From Pseudomonas aylmerensis (lineage in GTDB: Bacteria > Pseudomonadota > Gammaproteobacteria > Pseudomonadales > Pseudomonadaceae): a DNA stretch of 64,000 nt. The notes under the pieces are model-generated. The model ran no database searches, was not told where the DNA came from, and was given only the letters and a program-made list of their open reading frames with translations. The stretch is taken from contig NZ_MAUE01000011.1 in assembly GCF_001702265.1 (NCBI RefSeq), positions 23,545-87,544 on the forward strand. The letters run 5' to 3'. This document shows, piece by piece, positions 40,625 through 48,843 of the stretch (the stretch's first letter is position 1; every line of letters begins with the position of its first letter). Position numbers and translations under genes: made by a program.

Positions 40625-42679
40625 ATGCCGTCATCGACCCACATCACTGCCGCCCCGATTGCCCGCAAGGCCCCAGGCCAGGACCCGTACGCCTGGCTGC
40701 AGGAGCGTGACAGCGCCGAAGTCCTCGATTACCTCAAGGCCGAAAACGCCTGGCAGGAAGCCCAGCTCGCCGACCAGCAGGCCTTGCGCGAAACGCTGTT
40801 CGAAGAGATCAAGGGCCGCATCCTCGAAACCGACCTGTCGCTGCCCTCGCCGTGGGGCCCGTACCTGTACTACACGCGCACCACCGCCGGTGACGAATAC
40901 GCCCGCCACTACCGCTGCCGCCGTCCGGCCGACGACAGCAACCAGGTCGACGACAGCAGCGAAGAACTGCTGCTGGACCCGAACGCGCTGGCCAATGGCG
41001 GATTCTTCTCCCTCGGGGCATTCAGCATCAGCCCCGACCACCAACGCCTGGCCTACAGCCTGGATACCAGTGGCGAGGAGATTTACACCCTGTTTGTGAA
41101 GGAATTGGCCACCGACAAGGTCAGCGAACTGGCGTTCGAGAACTGCGACGGCAGCATGACCTGGGCCAACGACAGCCTGACCCTGTTTTTCGGCGAACTC
41201 GACGACACGCACCGCCCGCACAAGTTGTATCGCTATCGCCTGGACGGCACCGCGGCACAGGAAGTGTTCCACGAGCCCGACGGGCGTTTCTTCCTGCATT
41301 GCTATCGCTCCAGCTCCGAGCGCCAACTGTTGCTGGCCCTGGGCAGCAAGACCACCAGCGAAATCTGGGCGCTGGACGCCAACCAGCCGCACCTGGACTT
41401 CACTTGCCTGGCGCCACGGGTCGAGGACCATGAATATGACGTCGACCACGGCAAGCTCGACGGCGAGTGGACCTGGTTTATCCGCAGCAACCGCGATGGC
41501 ATCAACTACGCGCTGTTCGTCGCTGCCGATACCGGTGATGTACCGACCGAAGACCAGTGGCAGAACCTGATCCCCCACAGCGACGACGTGATGCTCGACG
41601 GCGTCAGCCTGAACGCCAGCGCCATGACCCTGAGCCTGCGCATTGGCGGGCTGCCCGTGATCGAAGTGCACCCGCAAGGCGTGCCGGCCTATCGCGTGGA
41701 ATTGCCTGACGCCGCCTACAGCCTCTACGTACAGAACAGCCTGGAATTCCCCAGCGACAAGATTCGCCTGCGCTACGAAGCCCTGAACCGCCCGGCCCAG
41801 GTCCGTCAGCTGGAGCTGGCCAGCGGCGCACAACAGGTGCTCAAGGAAACCCCGGTACTCGGCGTGTTCAATGCCGATGACTACGTCAGCCAGCGCCTGT
41901 GGGCCACCTCCGCCGATGGCACCCGGGTGCCGATCAGCCTGGTGGTCAAGCGCGACCAGCTCGGCAAGCCGACGCCGCTGTACCTGTATGGCTACGGCGC
42001 CTACGGCCACAGCCTCGACCCATGGTTCTCGCATGCGCGCCTGAGTCTGCTCGACCGTGGCGTGGCCTTCGCCATTGCGCATGTGCGCGGCGGCGGCGAA
42101 CTGGGTGAAGCCTGGTACCGCAACGGCAAGCAGGCCCACAAGCAGAACACCTTCAGCGACTTTATCGCGTGTGCTGAACACCTGATCGCCCAGGGCCTGA
42201 CCACGTCCAGCCAACTGGCGATCAGTGGCGGCAGCGCCGGCGGGCTGTTGATCGGCGCGGTGCTCAACCAGCGTCCGGAGTTGTTCCAGGCGGCGATTGC
42301 CGAGGTGCCTTTCGTCGATGTGCTCAACACCATGCTCGACCCGGAACTGCCGCTGACCATCACCGAGTACGATGAATGGGGCAATCCCGAAGAGCCCGAG
42401 GTGTATGCGCGCATCAAGGCCTACGCGCCGTACGAAAACGTCAGCGCCCAGGCCTACCCGGCCCTGCTGGTGATTGCCGGCTACAACGACAGCCGCGTGC
42501 AGTACTGGGAAGCGGCCAAGTGGGTGGCCAAGTTGCGTGACACCGCCACCTCCGACAACCTCCTGCTGCTCAAGACCGAGCTGGGCGCCGGCCATGGTGG
42601 GATGAGCGGTCGTTACCAGGGATTACGTGACGTAGCGCTCGAATATGCATTTGTGTTCAAGGCGCTGGGGCTGGTTTAA
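40625..42679 (+). CDS. ptrB: Oligopeptidase B-like serine peptidase (S9A)
   Basis: 684 residues. N-terminal beta-propeller domain and C-terminal alpha/beta hydrolase domain. Catalytic Ser537 is in ISGGSAGGLL; the Asp lies in AGYNDSRVQYWEAAKW and the His in GAGHGGMSGR near residue 660. Such cytosolic enzymes cut short peptides after basic residues. Divergent from the small membrane gene by 99 bp. A 11-bp hairpin follows the stop codon. Confidence 0.93.
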   Translation: MPSSTHITAAPIARKAPGQDPYAWLQERDSAEVLDYLKAENAWQEAQLADQQALRETLFEEIKGRILETDLSLPSPWGPYLYYTRTTAGDEYARHYRCRRPADDSNQVDDSSEELLLDPNALANGGFFSLGAFSISPDHQRLAYSLDTSGEEIYTLFVKELATDKVSELAFENCDGSMTWANDSLTLFFGELDDTHRPHKLYRYRLDGTAAQEVFHEPDGRFFLHCYRSSSERQLLLALGSKTTSEIWALDANQPHLDFTCLAPRVEDHEYDVDHGKLDGEWTWFIRSNRDGINYALFVAADTGDVPTEDQWQNLIPHSDDVMLDGVSLNASAMTLSLRIGGLPVIEVHPQGVPAYRVELPDAAYSLYVQNSLEFPSDKIRLRYEALNRPAQVRQLELASGAQQVLKETPVLGVFNADDYVSQRLWATSADGTRVPISLVVKRDQLGKPTPLYLYGYGAYGHSLDPWFSHARLSLLDRGVAFAIAHVRGGGELGEAWYRNGKQAHKQNTFSDFIACAEHLIAQGLTTSSQLAISGGSAGGLLIGAVLNQRPELFQAAIAEVPFVDVLNTMLDPELPLTITEYDEWGNPEEPEVYARIKAYAPYENVSAQAYPALLVIAGYNDSRVQYWEAAKWVAKLRDTATSDNLLLLKTELGAGHGGMSGRYQGLRDVALEYAFVFKALGLV

Positions 42680-42691
42680 GGAACTTAGCGC

Positions 42692-42719
42692 GGCGGTCCT
42701 GTCTGAACACAGGACCGCC
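42692..42719 (+). terminator. Hairpin downstream of ptrB
   Basis: GGCGGTCCTGT (42692-42702) pairs with ACAGGACCGCC (42709-42719) over 6 nt. No T-run follows, so termination would be imperfect or helped by another factor. Confidence 0.6.
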
Positions 42720-42748
42720 TACCTGATTGATGGATCAATACTGCAGCC

Positions 42749-43222
42749 ATGCCTCCACCGACGCTCCTGAATAACGAAATCCGCGACATGCTCATGGACT
42801 GCGGCCTGTTCGACCCGCTGTTGCCGGAAGATTTCCACGTGGCCGCCGGCTACTTCAATATCAGCAGCATTGCCCGCGATGAGGTGATTTTCCTCGAGGG
42901 CGATGCCGGCACGTTCATGTGCATCCTCCACAGCGGCCAGGTGGCCGTGCAGAAATCCAGCCACACCGGCCAGCGCCTGACGATCGCCACCCTGCGCAGT
43001 GGGCGCGCTTTCGGTGAAATGGCGGTGCTGGACGGCGAGCGGCGTTCGGCCAGCTGCGTGGCCGCCAGTGACTGCGTGCTGTTGAACCTGGGCAAGGATT
43101 CCCTGGAGAAGATGCTCAACGAAGCGCCCCGGGTGGCCGCCAAGATCATCCGCGCCATTGCCATTGCCCTGTCCAAGCGCCTGCGCATGGCCGACGGGCA
43201 ATTACTCTCGCAACAGTTCTAG
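42749..43222 (+). CDS. Cyclic nucleotide-binding domain protein without output domain
   Basis: 157 residues. A single cNMP-binding domain fills about 20-140, with the phosphate-binding cassette SGRAFGEMAVLDGERRSASC (FGE...R...A form near 92-105). There is no DNA-binding helix-turn-helix behind it, unlike Crp/Vfr, so it may act as a small sensor or partner. The start is not secure, since no strong ribosome-binding site precedes the ATG. Its 3' end overlaps the convergent proline-rich gene by 4 bp. Confidence 0.87.
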   Translation: MPPPTLLNNEIRDMLMDCGLFDPLLPEDFHVAAGYFNISSIARDEVIFLEGDAGTFMCILHSGQVAVQKSSHTGQRLTIATLRSGRAFGEMAVLDGERRSASCVAASDCVLLNLGKDSLEKMLNEAPRVAAKIIRAIAIALSKRLRMADGQLLSQQF

Positions 43223-43497
43223 CCGCCGGGCGTCTTCGGTTTGCTGTCGTTTTGCAGCAGGCCCGGCACCGTCTGGTCCTTAGGCGGCGTCGGCAGCACG
43301 ATGGGCACCAGGGGCGGCGAGCCGTTGGTCTTGGGCACGGCGGGCGGGGTGACTTGCGGGTAGAGCGTCGGCGTTGGCGTGCCCGGCGCGCCTGGGGTTG
43401 GCGTCGGGGCGACCGGTACGGTTTGCAACTCCTGAGCCTGCGCCGCACCCAATGCGAGCGCGCTCAACACAATGACCGTTAGAATGCTGCACTTCAT
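43219..43497 (-). CDS. Secreted proline/threonine-rich small protein
   Basis: 92 residues. A Sec signal peptide (MKCSILTVIVLSALALGAAQ, cleavage AQA near 22) is followed by a low-complexity region rich in Pro, Thr and Val (VPVAPTPTPGAPGTPTPTL) ending KPKTPGG. It is presumably periplasmic or exported and disordered. Function unknown. The M at 43497 is the signal peptide start. Confidence 0.72.
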   Translation of the reverse strand: MKCSILTVIVLSALALGAAQAQELQTVPVAPTPTPGAPGTPTPTLYPQVTPPAVPKTNGSPPLVPIVLPTPPKDQTVPGLLQNDSKPKTPGG

Positions 43498-43575
43498 CGA
43501 TGGCTCCATGGCCTGACCGGAATGTCACAAGGCTACTCCCAACCGCGCAAGAATGCCCTTCCCAATGAGATTTCC

Positions 43576-44262
43576 ATGAAACGTTTCGTTCTGCTGGACA
43601 CCACCCCGATCCCCGACAATGGCGGAGCCTTGTGCCTGTTCGAATACGGTGAGGATTTTGTCATCAAGATCCAGGGCGGGGACGGCGGCCAGTTGATGAA
43701 CACGCGCATGCACGGTTCGGAAGACGCCCTGGCGGAAATTCCCTGCCGCAAAGTCGCTGGCCGTCCGGGTTCGCGGGTGTTGATCGGCGGGCTGGGCATG
43801 GGCTTTACCCTGGCTTCGGCGCTCAAGCATTTGGGCAAGACTGCCGAGGTGGTGGTGGCGGAACTGGTGCCCGGCGTTGTGGAATGGAACCGTGGCCCGC
43901 TGGGGGAGAAATCCGGTCGGCCATTGCTTGACCCGCGCACCGTGATCCGCCTGGAAGACGTGGCCAACGTACTGCAGGCCGAGCCCCAGGGTTTTGACGC
44001 GATCATGCTCGACGTCGACAACGGCCCCGAAGGCCTGACGCAAAAAGCCAACAGTTGGCTCTATTCCGCCGGTGGCCTGGCAGCCTGTGCCAAGGCCCTG
44101 CGCCCCAAGGGCGTGCTGGCGGTCTGGTCCGCCAGCGCCGACAAACTGTTCAGCGACAAACTGCGCAAGGCGGGTTTCAAGGCCGAAGAAGTGCAGGTGT
44201 TCGCCCACGGTAACAAGGGCACCCGGCACACCATCTGGATCGCCGAGAAGCTCAAGGGCTGA
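43576..44262 (+). CDS. Spermidine synthase-like methyltransferase fold protein
   Basis: 228 residues with a Rossmann fold. The glycine-rich SAM-binding segment is RVLIGGLGMGFTLASALKHL, followed by VVVAELVPGVVEWNR and DAIMLDVDNGPEGL. The pattern is that of SpeE-type aminopropyltransferases, but the catalytic region of true spermidine synthase is short here, so the substrate is uncertain. ATG at 43576 has GAGA upstream; the open frame continues upstream without a start signal. Confidence 0.82.
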   Translation: MKRFVLLDTTPIPDNGGALCLFEYGEDFVIKIQGGDGGQLMNTRMHGSEDALAEIPCRKVAGRPGSRVLIGGLGMGFTLASALKHLGKTAEVVVAELVPGVVEWNRGPLGEKSGRPLLDPRTVIRLEDVANVLQAEPQGFDAIMLDVDNGPEGLTQKANSWLYSAGGLAACAKALRPKGVLAVWSASADKLFSDKLRKAGFKAEEVQVFAHGNKGTRHTIWIAEKLKG

Positions 44263-44272
44263 GCCCCCTGTA

Positions 44273-44349
44273 GGCGCTGGCTGGCCTGCGATGGCATCAA
44301 CCCTGAGCGCCTGCCCCCCGGGTGCCCACATCGCAGGCCAGCCAGCGCC
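44273..44349. repeat. Perfect inverted REP-like repeat between convergent genes
   Basis: GGCGCTGGCTGGCCTGCGATG (44273-44293) and its exact 21-nt complement at 44329-44349 enclose 35 nt. It lies in the gap between the SpeE-like gene and the convergent ParB/Srx-like gene and could form a long hairpin at their ends. It differs from the three REP families elsewhere in the window. Confidence 0.8.
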
Positions 44350-44367
44350 CACATTTCCAATCCCGCG

Positions 44368-45288
44368 TCAGTTGCGGGATTTGCGGTAATCAATCACATA
44401 CGGCACTTTTTTCTCGAAGGTCTTCTCCAGCTCATCGCGGTCCAGCGTGGTCATGCCGCCCAGTTGATGGGCGGTAAAACCGCTGTCGCCAACCTGTGAG
44501 CCCGGCGCGAGGCTGACCATGCGCTGGGCGACGGCTTCAATGGCGTCCTTGTAGCCGCTTTTCTTGTCCAGGTTGTACTGGCTCAGGTCGACCTGCGTGC
44601 GCAGCCAGTTGCCCCAGTAGAACTCCAGAAATTCCGGCGCTACCGCACCCTCCTCCGGCTTGCCATAGGCGGCCTTGCGCGTGAAGTACACGAGGCTGCG
44701 GAACATGTCGTCCTGCAGGTTCTTGAAGCCCAGGTGGGCCGGCAATTGAGTCGGCGGCAGGGTCTGGCCCTGGTTGTCCTTGAGCCAGACCTTGCGCGCC
44801 GCCTGCATGCGCTGCCAGAACGTGGCGAGGTCGGGGCTGTCGCTGAAGTCGTCGGTGACCTTGACCCACATGTTCAACCGGGGACCGCCGCCGGGGACTT
44901 CCCACAAGGTGGTGAAACTGTGGTGGCCGTCGGTCAGGTACAACTGGCCCGCGGGGCCGACCACCACGGTTTTCATGTCCTCGGGATGGGTGCCCACCGG
45001 GTCCTTGCAGGTGAAGCTGTCGGGCCGCTGCAGGTCGGCCTTTTTCGGTACGTTGTCGGCCTCGCCCTGGCCGTTGGTTTCGCAGTACTCATCGAAGACT
45101 TTCTTCGGTTTGTCGGCAAACAGCCCCAGGCTGTAGTAAATCTGGTCGAACCCCACCACCGCCTGGGTCGGGTGCAACTGTTCGAGGCTGACCTCGATCA
45201 CCTGGCCGGGCTTGGGGGTGGAAAACGCCTGGGCTTGAGCCGCCAGCACGCAAAGCAGCAGTGCAACTGTCCATGTAGGTAAACGCAT
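44368..45288 (-). CDS. Exported ParB/Srx-fold protein
   Basis: 306 residues with a Sec signal peptide (MRLPTWTVALLLCVLAAQAQ, cleavage near 21). The mature protein has a ParB/sulfiredoxin-like catalytic fold, seen as IEVSLEQLHPTQAVVGFDQI and the DGHHSFTTL motif near residue 120 (DGHHR-type signature). Secreted members of this superfamily are little studied; whether it acts as nuclease, ATPase or binding protein cannot be told. Cysteines at 69 and 92 or so may form a disulfide. Convergent with the SpeE-like gene. Confidence 0.75.
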   Translation of the reverse strand: MRLPTWTVALLLCVLAAQAQAFSTPKPGQVIEVSLEQLHPTQAVVGFDQIYYSLGLFADKPKKVFDEYCETNGQGEADNVPKKADLQRPDSFTCKDPVGTHPEDMKTVVVGPAGQLYLTDGHHSFTTLWEVPGGGPRLNMWVKVTDDFSDSPDLATFWQRMQAARKVWLKDNQGQTLPPTQLPAHLGFKNLQDDMFRSLVYFTRKAAYGKPEEGAVAPEFLEFYWGNWLRTQVDLSQYNLDKKSGYKDAIEAVAQRMVSLAPGSQVGDSGFTAHQLGGMTTLDRDELEKTFEKKVPYVIDYRKSRN

Positions 45289-45439
45289 AGGCTTCAGATC
45301 CTTATAAAGTGAGTGAACCGATACTACAAACGTTCGTCGCGGCCAGGCTGTACGGTTGCTGAAAAAGCCAGCGGTCTTTTACAGCGCGAGCGGCTAGAAT
45401 CAACCCTATCCGTGACCCACCAAATAGCCAGGAGCCATG

Positions 45440-45814
45440 ATGAGCTCGACCAACCCGCCCTCCCACACCGCCAAGCTGGACCGCATCCTGGCCGATGCCC
45501 AGCGTGACCGGGAAATGGGCTACCGCGACAAAGCCTTGAAGATGTACCCCCACGTGTGCGGCCGCTGCGCCCGTGAGTTCTCCGGCAAACGCTTGAGCGA
45601 GCTCACCGTACACCACCGAAATCACAATCATGATGACAACCCCCAGGACGGTTCCAACTGGGAGTTGCTGTGCCTGTACTGCCACGACAACGAACACTCG
45701 CGCTACACCGACCAGCAGTACTTCGGCGAAGGCTCCACCAGCAGCCCGACGATTGCCAAGGCCACGCACAACCCGTTTGCGGCGTTGGCGGGGCTGATGA
45801 AGAAAGACGACTGA
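45440..45814 (+). CDS. yajD: HNH nuclease-fold protein (YajD family)
   Basis: 124 residues with an HNH zinc fold: CGRCAREFSG near 38-47, then LTVHHRNHNHDDNP with the metal and catalytic histidines, and LLCLYCHDNEHS closing the zinc ribbon. YajD is an uncharacterised protein. AGGAG lies before an ATG-ATG pair and the second ATG at 45440 has better spacing. A TAGAAT hexamer at 45393 may be the -10. Confidence 0.88.
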   Translation: MSSTNPPSHTAKLDRILADAQRDREMGYRDKALKMYPHVCGRCAREFSGKRLSELTVHHRNHNHDDNPQDGSNWELLCLYCHDNEHSRYTDQQYFGEGSTSSPTIAKATHNPFAALAGLMKKDD

Positions 45815-45821
45815 ATGACGC

Positions 45822-45894
45822 AGCTGCAAGTTTCAAGCAGCAAGCTACAAGAAAAAGCCATGCCGCTTTTGCTTGCAGCTTGTAGCTTGCCGCT
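45822..45894. repeat. CAAGCTACAAG/CTTGTAGCTTG inverted repeat
   Basis: AGCAGCAAGCTACAAG at the left and CTTGTAGCTTGCCGCT at the right flank about 25 bp. It is an interspersed Pseudomonas repeat type that differs from the REP families in this window. It lies between the HNH gene and the SpoU methyltransferase gene. Confidence 0.7.
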
Positions 45895-45921
45895 ATACTG
45901 CTGCCTTTTTAAGGCACTCCC

Positions 45922-46389
45922 GTGGGCAATAAACGCTACAGCTGCATCGGTCTGTATAACCCCAAATCCCCCGAAAACGTTGGTTCGGTGATGCGTGCCG
46001 CCGGCTGCTACGGCGTGGCCTCGGTGTTCTACACCGGCGTGCGCTACGAGCGCGCCCGGGACTTCATCACCGACACCAAGAAAGTCCACCACGACATTCC
46101 GCTGATCGGCATCGACGACCTGAAGAAGATCCTCCCCCTGGGCTGCATCCCGGTCGCGGTGGAGTTGGTGGAAGGCGCCCGCCCGCTGCCCGAATACACG
46201 CACCCTGACCGCGCGCTGTATATCTTCGGCCCCGAAGATGGCTCGCTGGATAAAGAGATCCGCGACTGGTGCGAAGACGTCGTGTACATCCCGACCACCG
46301 GCTGCATGAACCTTGCCGCGACCGTCAACGTGGTGCTCTACGACCGCCTGGCCAAGGGCAACAACACCCGTTCGGGCCCCAAGTACTGA
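45922..46389 (+). CDS. SpoU/TrmH family RNA 2'-O-methyltransferase
   Basis: 155 residues, a single SPOUT-fold domain. Motif 1 is NPKSPENVGSVMRAAGCYG, motif 2 LYIFGPEDGSLD and motif 3 IPTTGCMNLAATVNVVLYDR, the latter forming the SAM-binding knot. RNA is the substrate class, but which RNA base is modified is not determined. GTG start at 45922. A short leader with the repeat lies upstream. Confidence 0.9.
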   Translation: MGNKRYSCIGLYNPKSPENVGSVMRAAGCYGVASVFYTGVRYERARDFITDTKKVHHDIPLIGIDDLKKILPLGCIPVAVELVEGARPLPEYTHPDRALYIFGPEDGSLDKEIRDWCEDVVYIPTTGCMNLAATVNVVLYDRLAKGNNTRSGPKY

Positions 46390-46457
46390 TTTATCGGGAA
46401 CATCCGGCGCCTGCCCGCAGTCAGCTGCATATCACTAGCCCTCGTTGGAGACAGATC

Positions 46458-46808
46458 ATGAGCGACAGCAAAACCTTGCGCCCTATCATCGAACACACGC
46501 CGTTCCAGACCCAGCCCACCCAGAACGTGCACGGCTGGGAACGCATCGGCTCGGTGGCCGGTGGCGTGATGATGGTCGGCAAAGGCCTGCGCCGCGGCGG
46601 GATTTTCGGCTTGATCCAGGTGGCGATTGGCGGCGTGGCGCTGGTGCGCGGCGTCACCGGGCACAGCTCGCTCAAGGACAAGCTGGAACAGGGCCGTCAG
46701 GAAATGAACAGCGTGCGTACAAAGATCGAACGCGCCGGTGAAGAGCTGAAAAACCTGAAGACCAAGGCCGAAGTGGCGGCTGAAAAAGCGGTAAAAACCA
46801 CCGGCTAG
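46458..46808 (+). CDS. DUF2892-type membrane protein with coiled-coil tail
   Basis: 116 residues. A YgaP-like hydrophobic pair (MMVGKGLRRGGIFGLIQVAI, then GGVALVRGVTG) forms a membrane hairpin near 33-66, and the C-terminal 45 residues form a charged coiled coil (KLEQGRQEMNSVRTKIERAG). ATG at 46458 has GGAGACAG upstream; the frame is open upstream but lacks a start signal. Function unknown. Confidence 0.82.
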   Translation: MSDSKTLRPIIEHTPFQTQPTQNVHGWERIGSVAGGVMMVGKGLRRGGIFGLIQVAIGGVALVRGVTGHSSLKDKLEQGRQEMNSVRTKIERAGEELKNLKTKAEVAAEKAVKTTG

Positions 46809-46813
46809 CCTTA

Positions 46814-46847
46814 CCTGTAGGAGCCCGGCTTGCCGGGCTCCTACAGG
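46814..46847. repeat. Perfect 16-bp REP hairpin between convergent genes
   Basis: CCTGTAGGAGCCCGGC and its exact complement GCCGGGCTCCTACAGG meet with a 2-nt centre. It follows the stop codon of the DUF2892 gene by 5 bp and lies before the stop of the convergent minus-strand gene; it probably acts as a shared transcription end. Confidence 0.8.
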
Positions 46848-46870
46848 AAGCTGCAGTCTGTTCGGCGGAT

Positions 46871-48091
46871 TCAGCGCAGCAACTTGCTGTCCAGCACCAC
46901 CGACGTCTCGCCGATGATGCTCTCGGCCAGTTGCACAAACTCCGCAGTGGTAATGCTGTTGGCCCGCATCACCGCCTGGGCGAGATCATCGAGGGAGCGC
47001 TTGTTGTGGGTTTTCACGCGGATCTCGCGATCCAGCTCCTGCAACACCACCACCGCCCGTGACACCGTCGCCCCGCTGACGTGCTCGCCGCGCAGGCTGG
47101 TCACGTCCTTGCCCTCCTTGACCAACCGCGCCTGGATTGCCTGATACCGTTCATCGGTAATGCCGCCGGCACGGCGCAGCAACTCGATGGCGTAGTACTC
47201 GCCCAGGCCCTCGCTGATCCAGTCACTGGTGTCGTGATCGTTGAAACGGCCAATCGCCTGCACTACTTCACGGAGTAGCGGGCTGCTGCCATTTTCACTG
47301 ACCAGCGGCGTACGGCTGTTAAGGTAGATCGAGTCGCGCGCGGCAAACGCGCCACGTCGCATCGGGTCGCTGGCGCCTACCACCAGTAGCTTGGCCGGAT
47401 GGCGCGGGAACGCCGCTTCCACCTGGGGCCAGACGAACGTCAGCAACGTCAGCACATCCATGCGGCGCATGGCCTGGCCCTTGGGCGACGCGACGGTGAC
47501 TTCGCTCTCGCCCAGGCGTACGCGGCGGCTGCCGAGGGTGCCGGCGAGCATCCAGCCGGTCGGCCGGTCGAACAGGCGCGAAACATTGTCGATACGAAAT
47601 TTGTTCTTGCCGATGCGCGGCCAGGCGGTTTCGACGCTTTTCCAGCCCGCCGGCAGTTCGAACACCAGGCGCGAGACCAACTCCACCCCGTCCTGCTGGT
47701 CGAGGCGCGCGGGCGGCACCAGGTCTTCGCCGCGAAACAGCGCCCAACTCGGCGTCATCCGCGCCTCATAAATGCCTGGTTTGCGCGCGTGGGTGAGGCG
47801 AACCCGGTAGGTCAGGCTGGCCTTGTTGGCGCCGGGTTGCCACCGGCCGCGGTGCTCGGTGACGCTCCATTGGCCATCAGCCTTGAAGTCGCTGTAGTCA
47901 CCGTCATGACCAAGGTCGAAATCCAGGCTGCGCACCGCCGAGCCCTGGGACAGGCTCACCCGCACCTCGGCCTGATCGCTCTGGGGCAACAACTTGACGT
48001 GATAATCCAGGTCGACCTTCTTCGCGCACCACGCAGGCATGCTCAACGCCAGTAACACCAGGCTTGCCGCCAGCTGGGTCCCCGCCCTCAT
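46871..48091 (-). CDS. Periplasmic protein resembling M1-type metallopeptidases, zinc motif apparently lost
   Basis: 406 residues with a Sec signal peptide (MRAGTQLAASLVLLALSMPA, cleavage near 23-24). The N-terminal part resembles the beta-sandwich domain of M1-like peptidases; the later part has WISEGLGEYYAIELLRR, similar to the glutamate motif after HExxH. The expected HExxH is replaced by a sequence with no such pattern (LREVVQAIGRF). It may be a catalytically dead relative. Start ATG at 48091, with GAGGAG three bases upstream. Confidence 0.72.
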   Translation of the reverse strand: MRAGTQLAASLVLLALSMPAWCAKKVDLDYHVKLLPQSDQAEVRVSLSQGSAVRSLDFDLGHDGDYSDFKADGQWSVTEHRGRWQPGANKASLTYRVRLTHARKPGIYEARMTPSWALFRGEDLVPPARLDQQDGVELVSRLVFELPAGWKSVETAWPRIGKNKFRIDNVSRLFDRPTGWMLAGTLGSRRVRLGESEVTVASPKGQAMRRMDVLTLLTFVWPQVEAAFPRHPAKLLVVGASDPMRRGAFAARDSIYLNSRTPLVSENGSSPLLREVVQAIGRFNDHDTSDWISEGLGEYYAIELLRRAGGITDERYQAIQARLVKEGKDVTSLRGEHVSGATVSRAVVVLQELDREIRVKTHNKRSLDDLAQAVMRANSITTAEFVQLAESIIGETSVVLDSKLLR

Positions 48092-48104
48092 ACACACTCC
48101 TCGT

Positions 48105-48554
48105 TCAGCCCGCGCGGAAAATCAGGTAATCCTCCCAGTCATCCTCGGGCACGCTGCCTTCGCTGAGCATGCGACCGGACTGGGAAATGCGTTCATGGTG
48201 CACGGCGTCCCGGTCGCCGCAGACCAGGTGGTGCCACAGCGGCAGATCCTTGCGCTCGCTGACCAGGCGATAGCCGCAGGTGGGCGGCAGCCATTTGAAC
48301 TGGTCGGCCTGGCCCGGGGTGAGCTGGATGCAGTCGGGTACCGAGGCGCGGCGGTTGGGGTAGTCGGTGCACTGGCAGGTCTTCAGGTCGAGCAGTTTGC
48401 AGGCGATACGCGTGTAATAGACGCTGTTGTCGTCCTCATCCTCAAGCTTTTGCAGGCAGCACAGGCCACAGCCGTCGCACAACGACTCCCACTCCTCCTG
48501 GTCGAGGTGTTCAAGGGTTTTGCGTATCCAGAAAGGTTCGACTTTGGCGGCCAT
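48105..48554 (-). CDS. YcgN family cysteine-cluster protein
   Basis: 149 residues of the YcgN/UPF0260 type. The many cysteines ([39 protein letters not shown]) suggest a Zn or Fe-S cluster. The first part is [20 protein letters not shown]. Function unknown. It starts 13 bp upstream of the protease-like gene on the same strand. Confidence 0.9.
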   Translation of the reverse strand: MAAKVEPFWIRKTLEHLDQEEWESLCDGCGLCCLQKLEDEDDNSVYYTRIACKLLDLKTCQCTDYPNRRASVPDCIQLTPGQADQFKWLPPTCGYRLVSERKDLPLWHHLVCGDRDAVHHERISQSGRMLSEGSVPEDDWEDYLIFRAG

Positions 48555-48579
48555 GGCTCTGCATCAGTATCGGTAGGTG

Positions 48580-48800
48580 AAAAGGCCGCCAGTCTAGTGC
48601 CCAAGGCCCTTGGGGCCAAGCGCTGGCGACTGTCGGTACGACAAGACTTGTCAGCGACCCTGCGTCGCAGTAGCTTTGTGAGCCGCGAAGGCCCTGCGTC
48701 GGCCGCCATAAATGCTTAGCCGCATTGCCCACGACGCCCCATGGAGCCTTGAAAAAACCCTCGCCGAGCTCATCGGTGCCCCGTTTTTTTGAACTGCGCT
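48580..48800. other. Unexplained structured intergenic DNA
   Basis: 289 bp separate ycgN-like and nitroreductase genes. Overlapping palindromes TGTCG-GTA-CGACA (48631-48643) and GACAAG-A-CTTGTC (48640-48652) are visible, as well as CCAAGG-CCCTTGG near 48601. A T7 tract lies near 48783-48789 on the plus strand. No convincing gene is seen; it could be a structured RNA or a mobile repeat. Confidence 0.35.
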
Positions 48801-48843
48801 TGCCTATCTCACCGTAGCCCATCGTCGTCATCAGGAACTGTTC

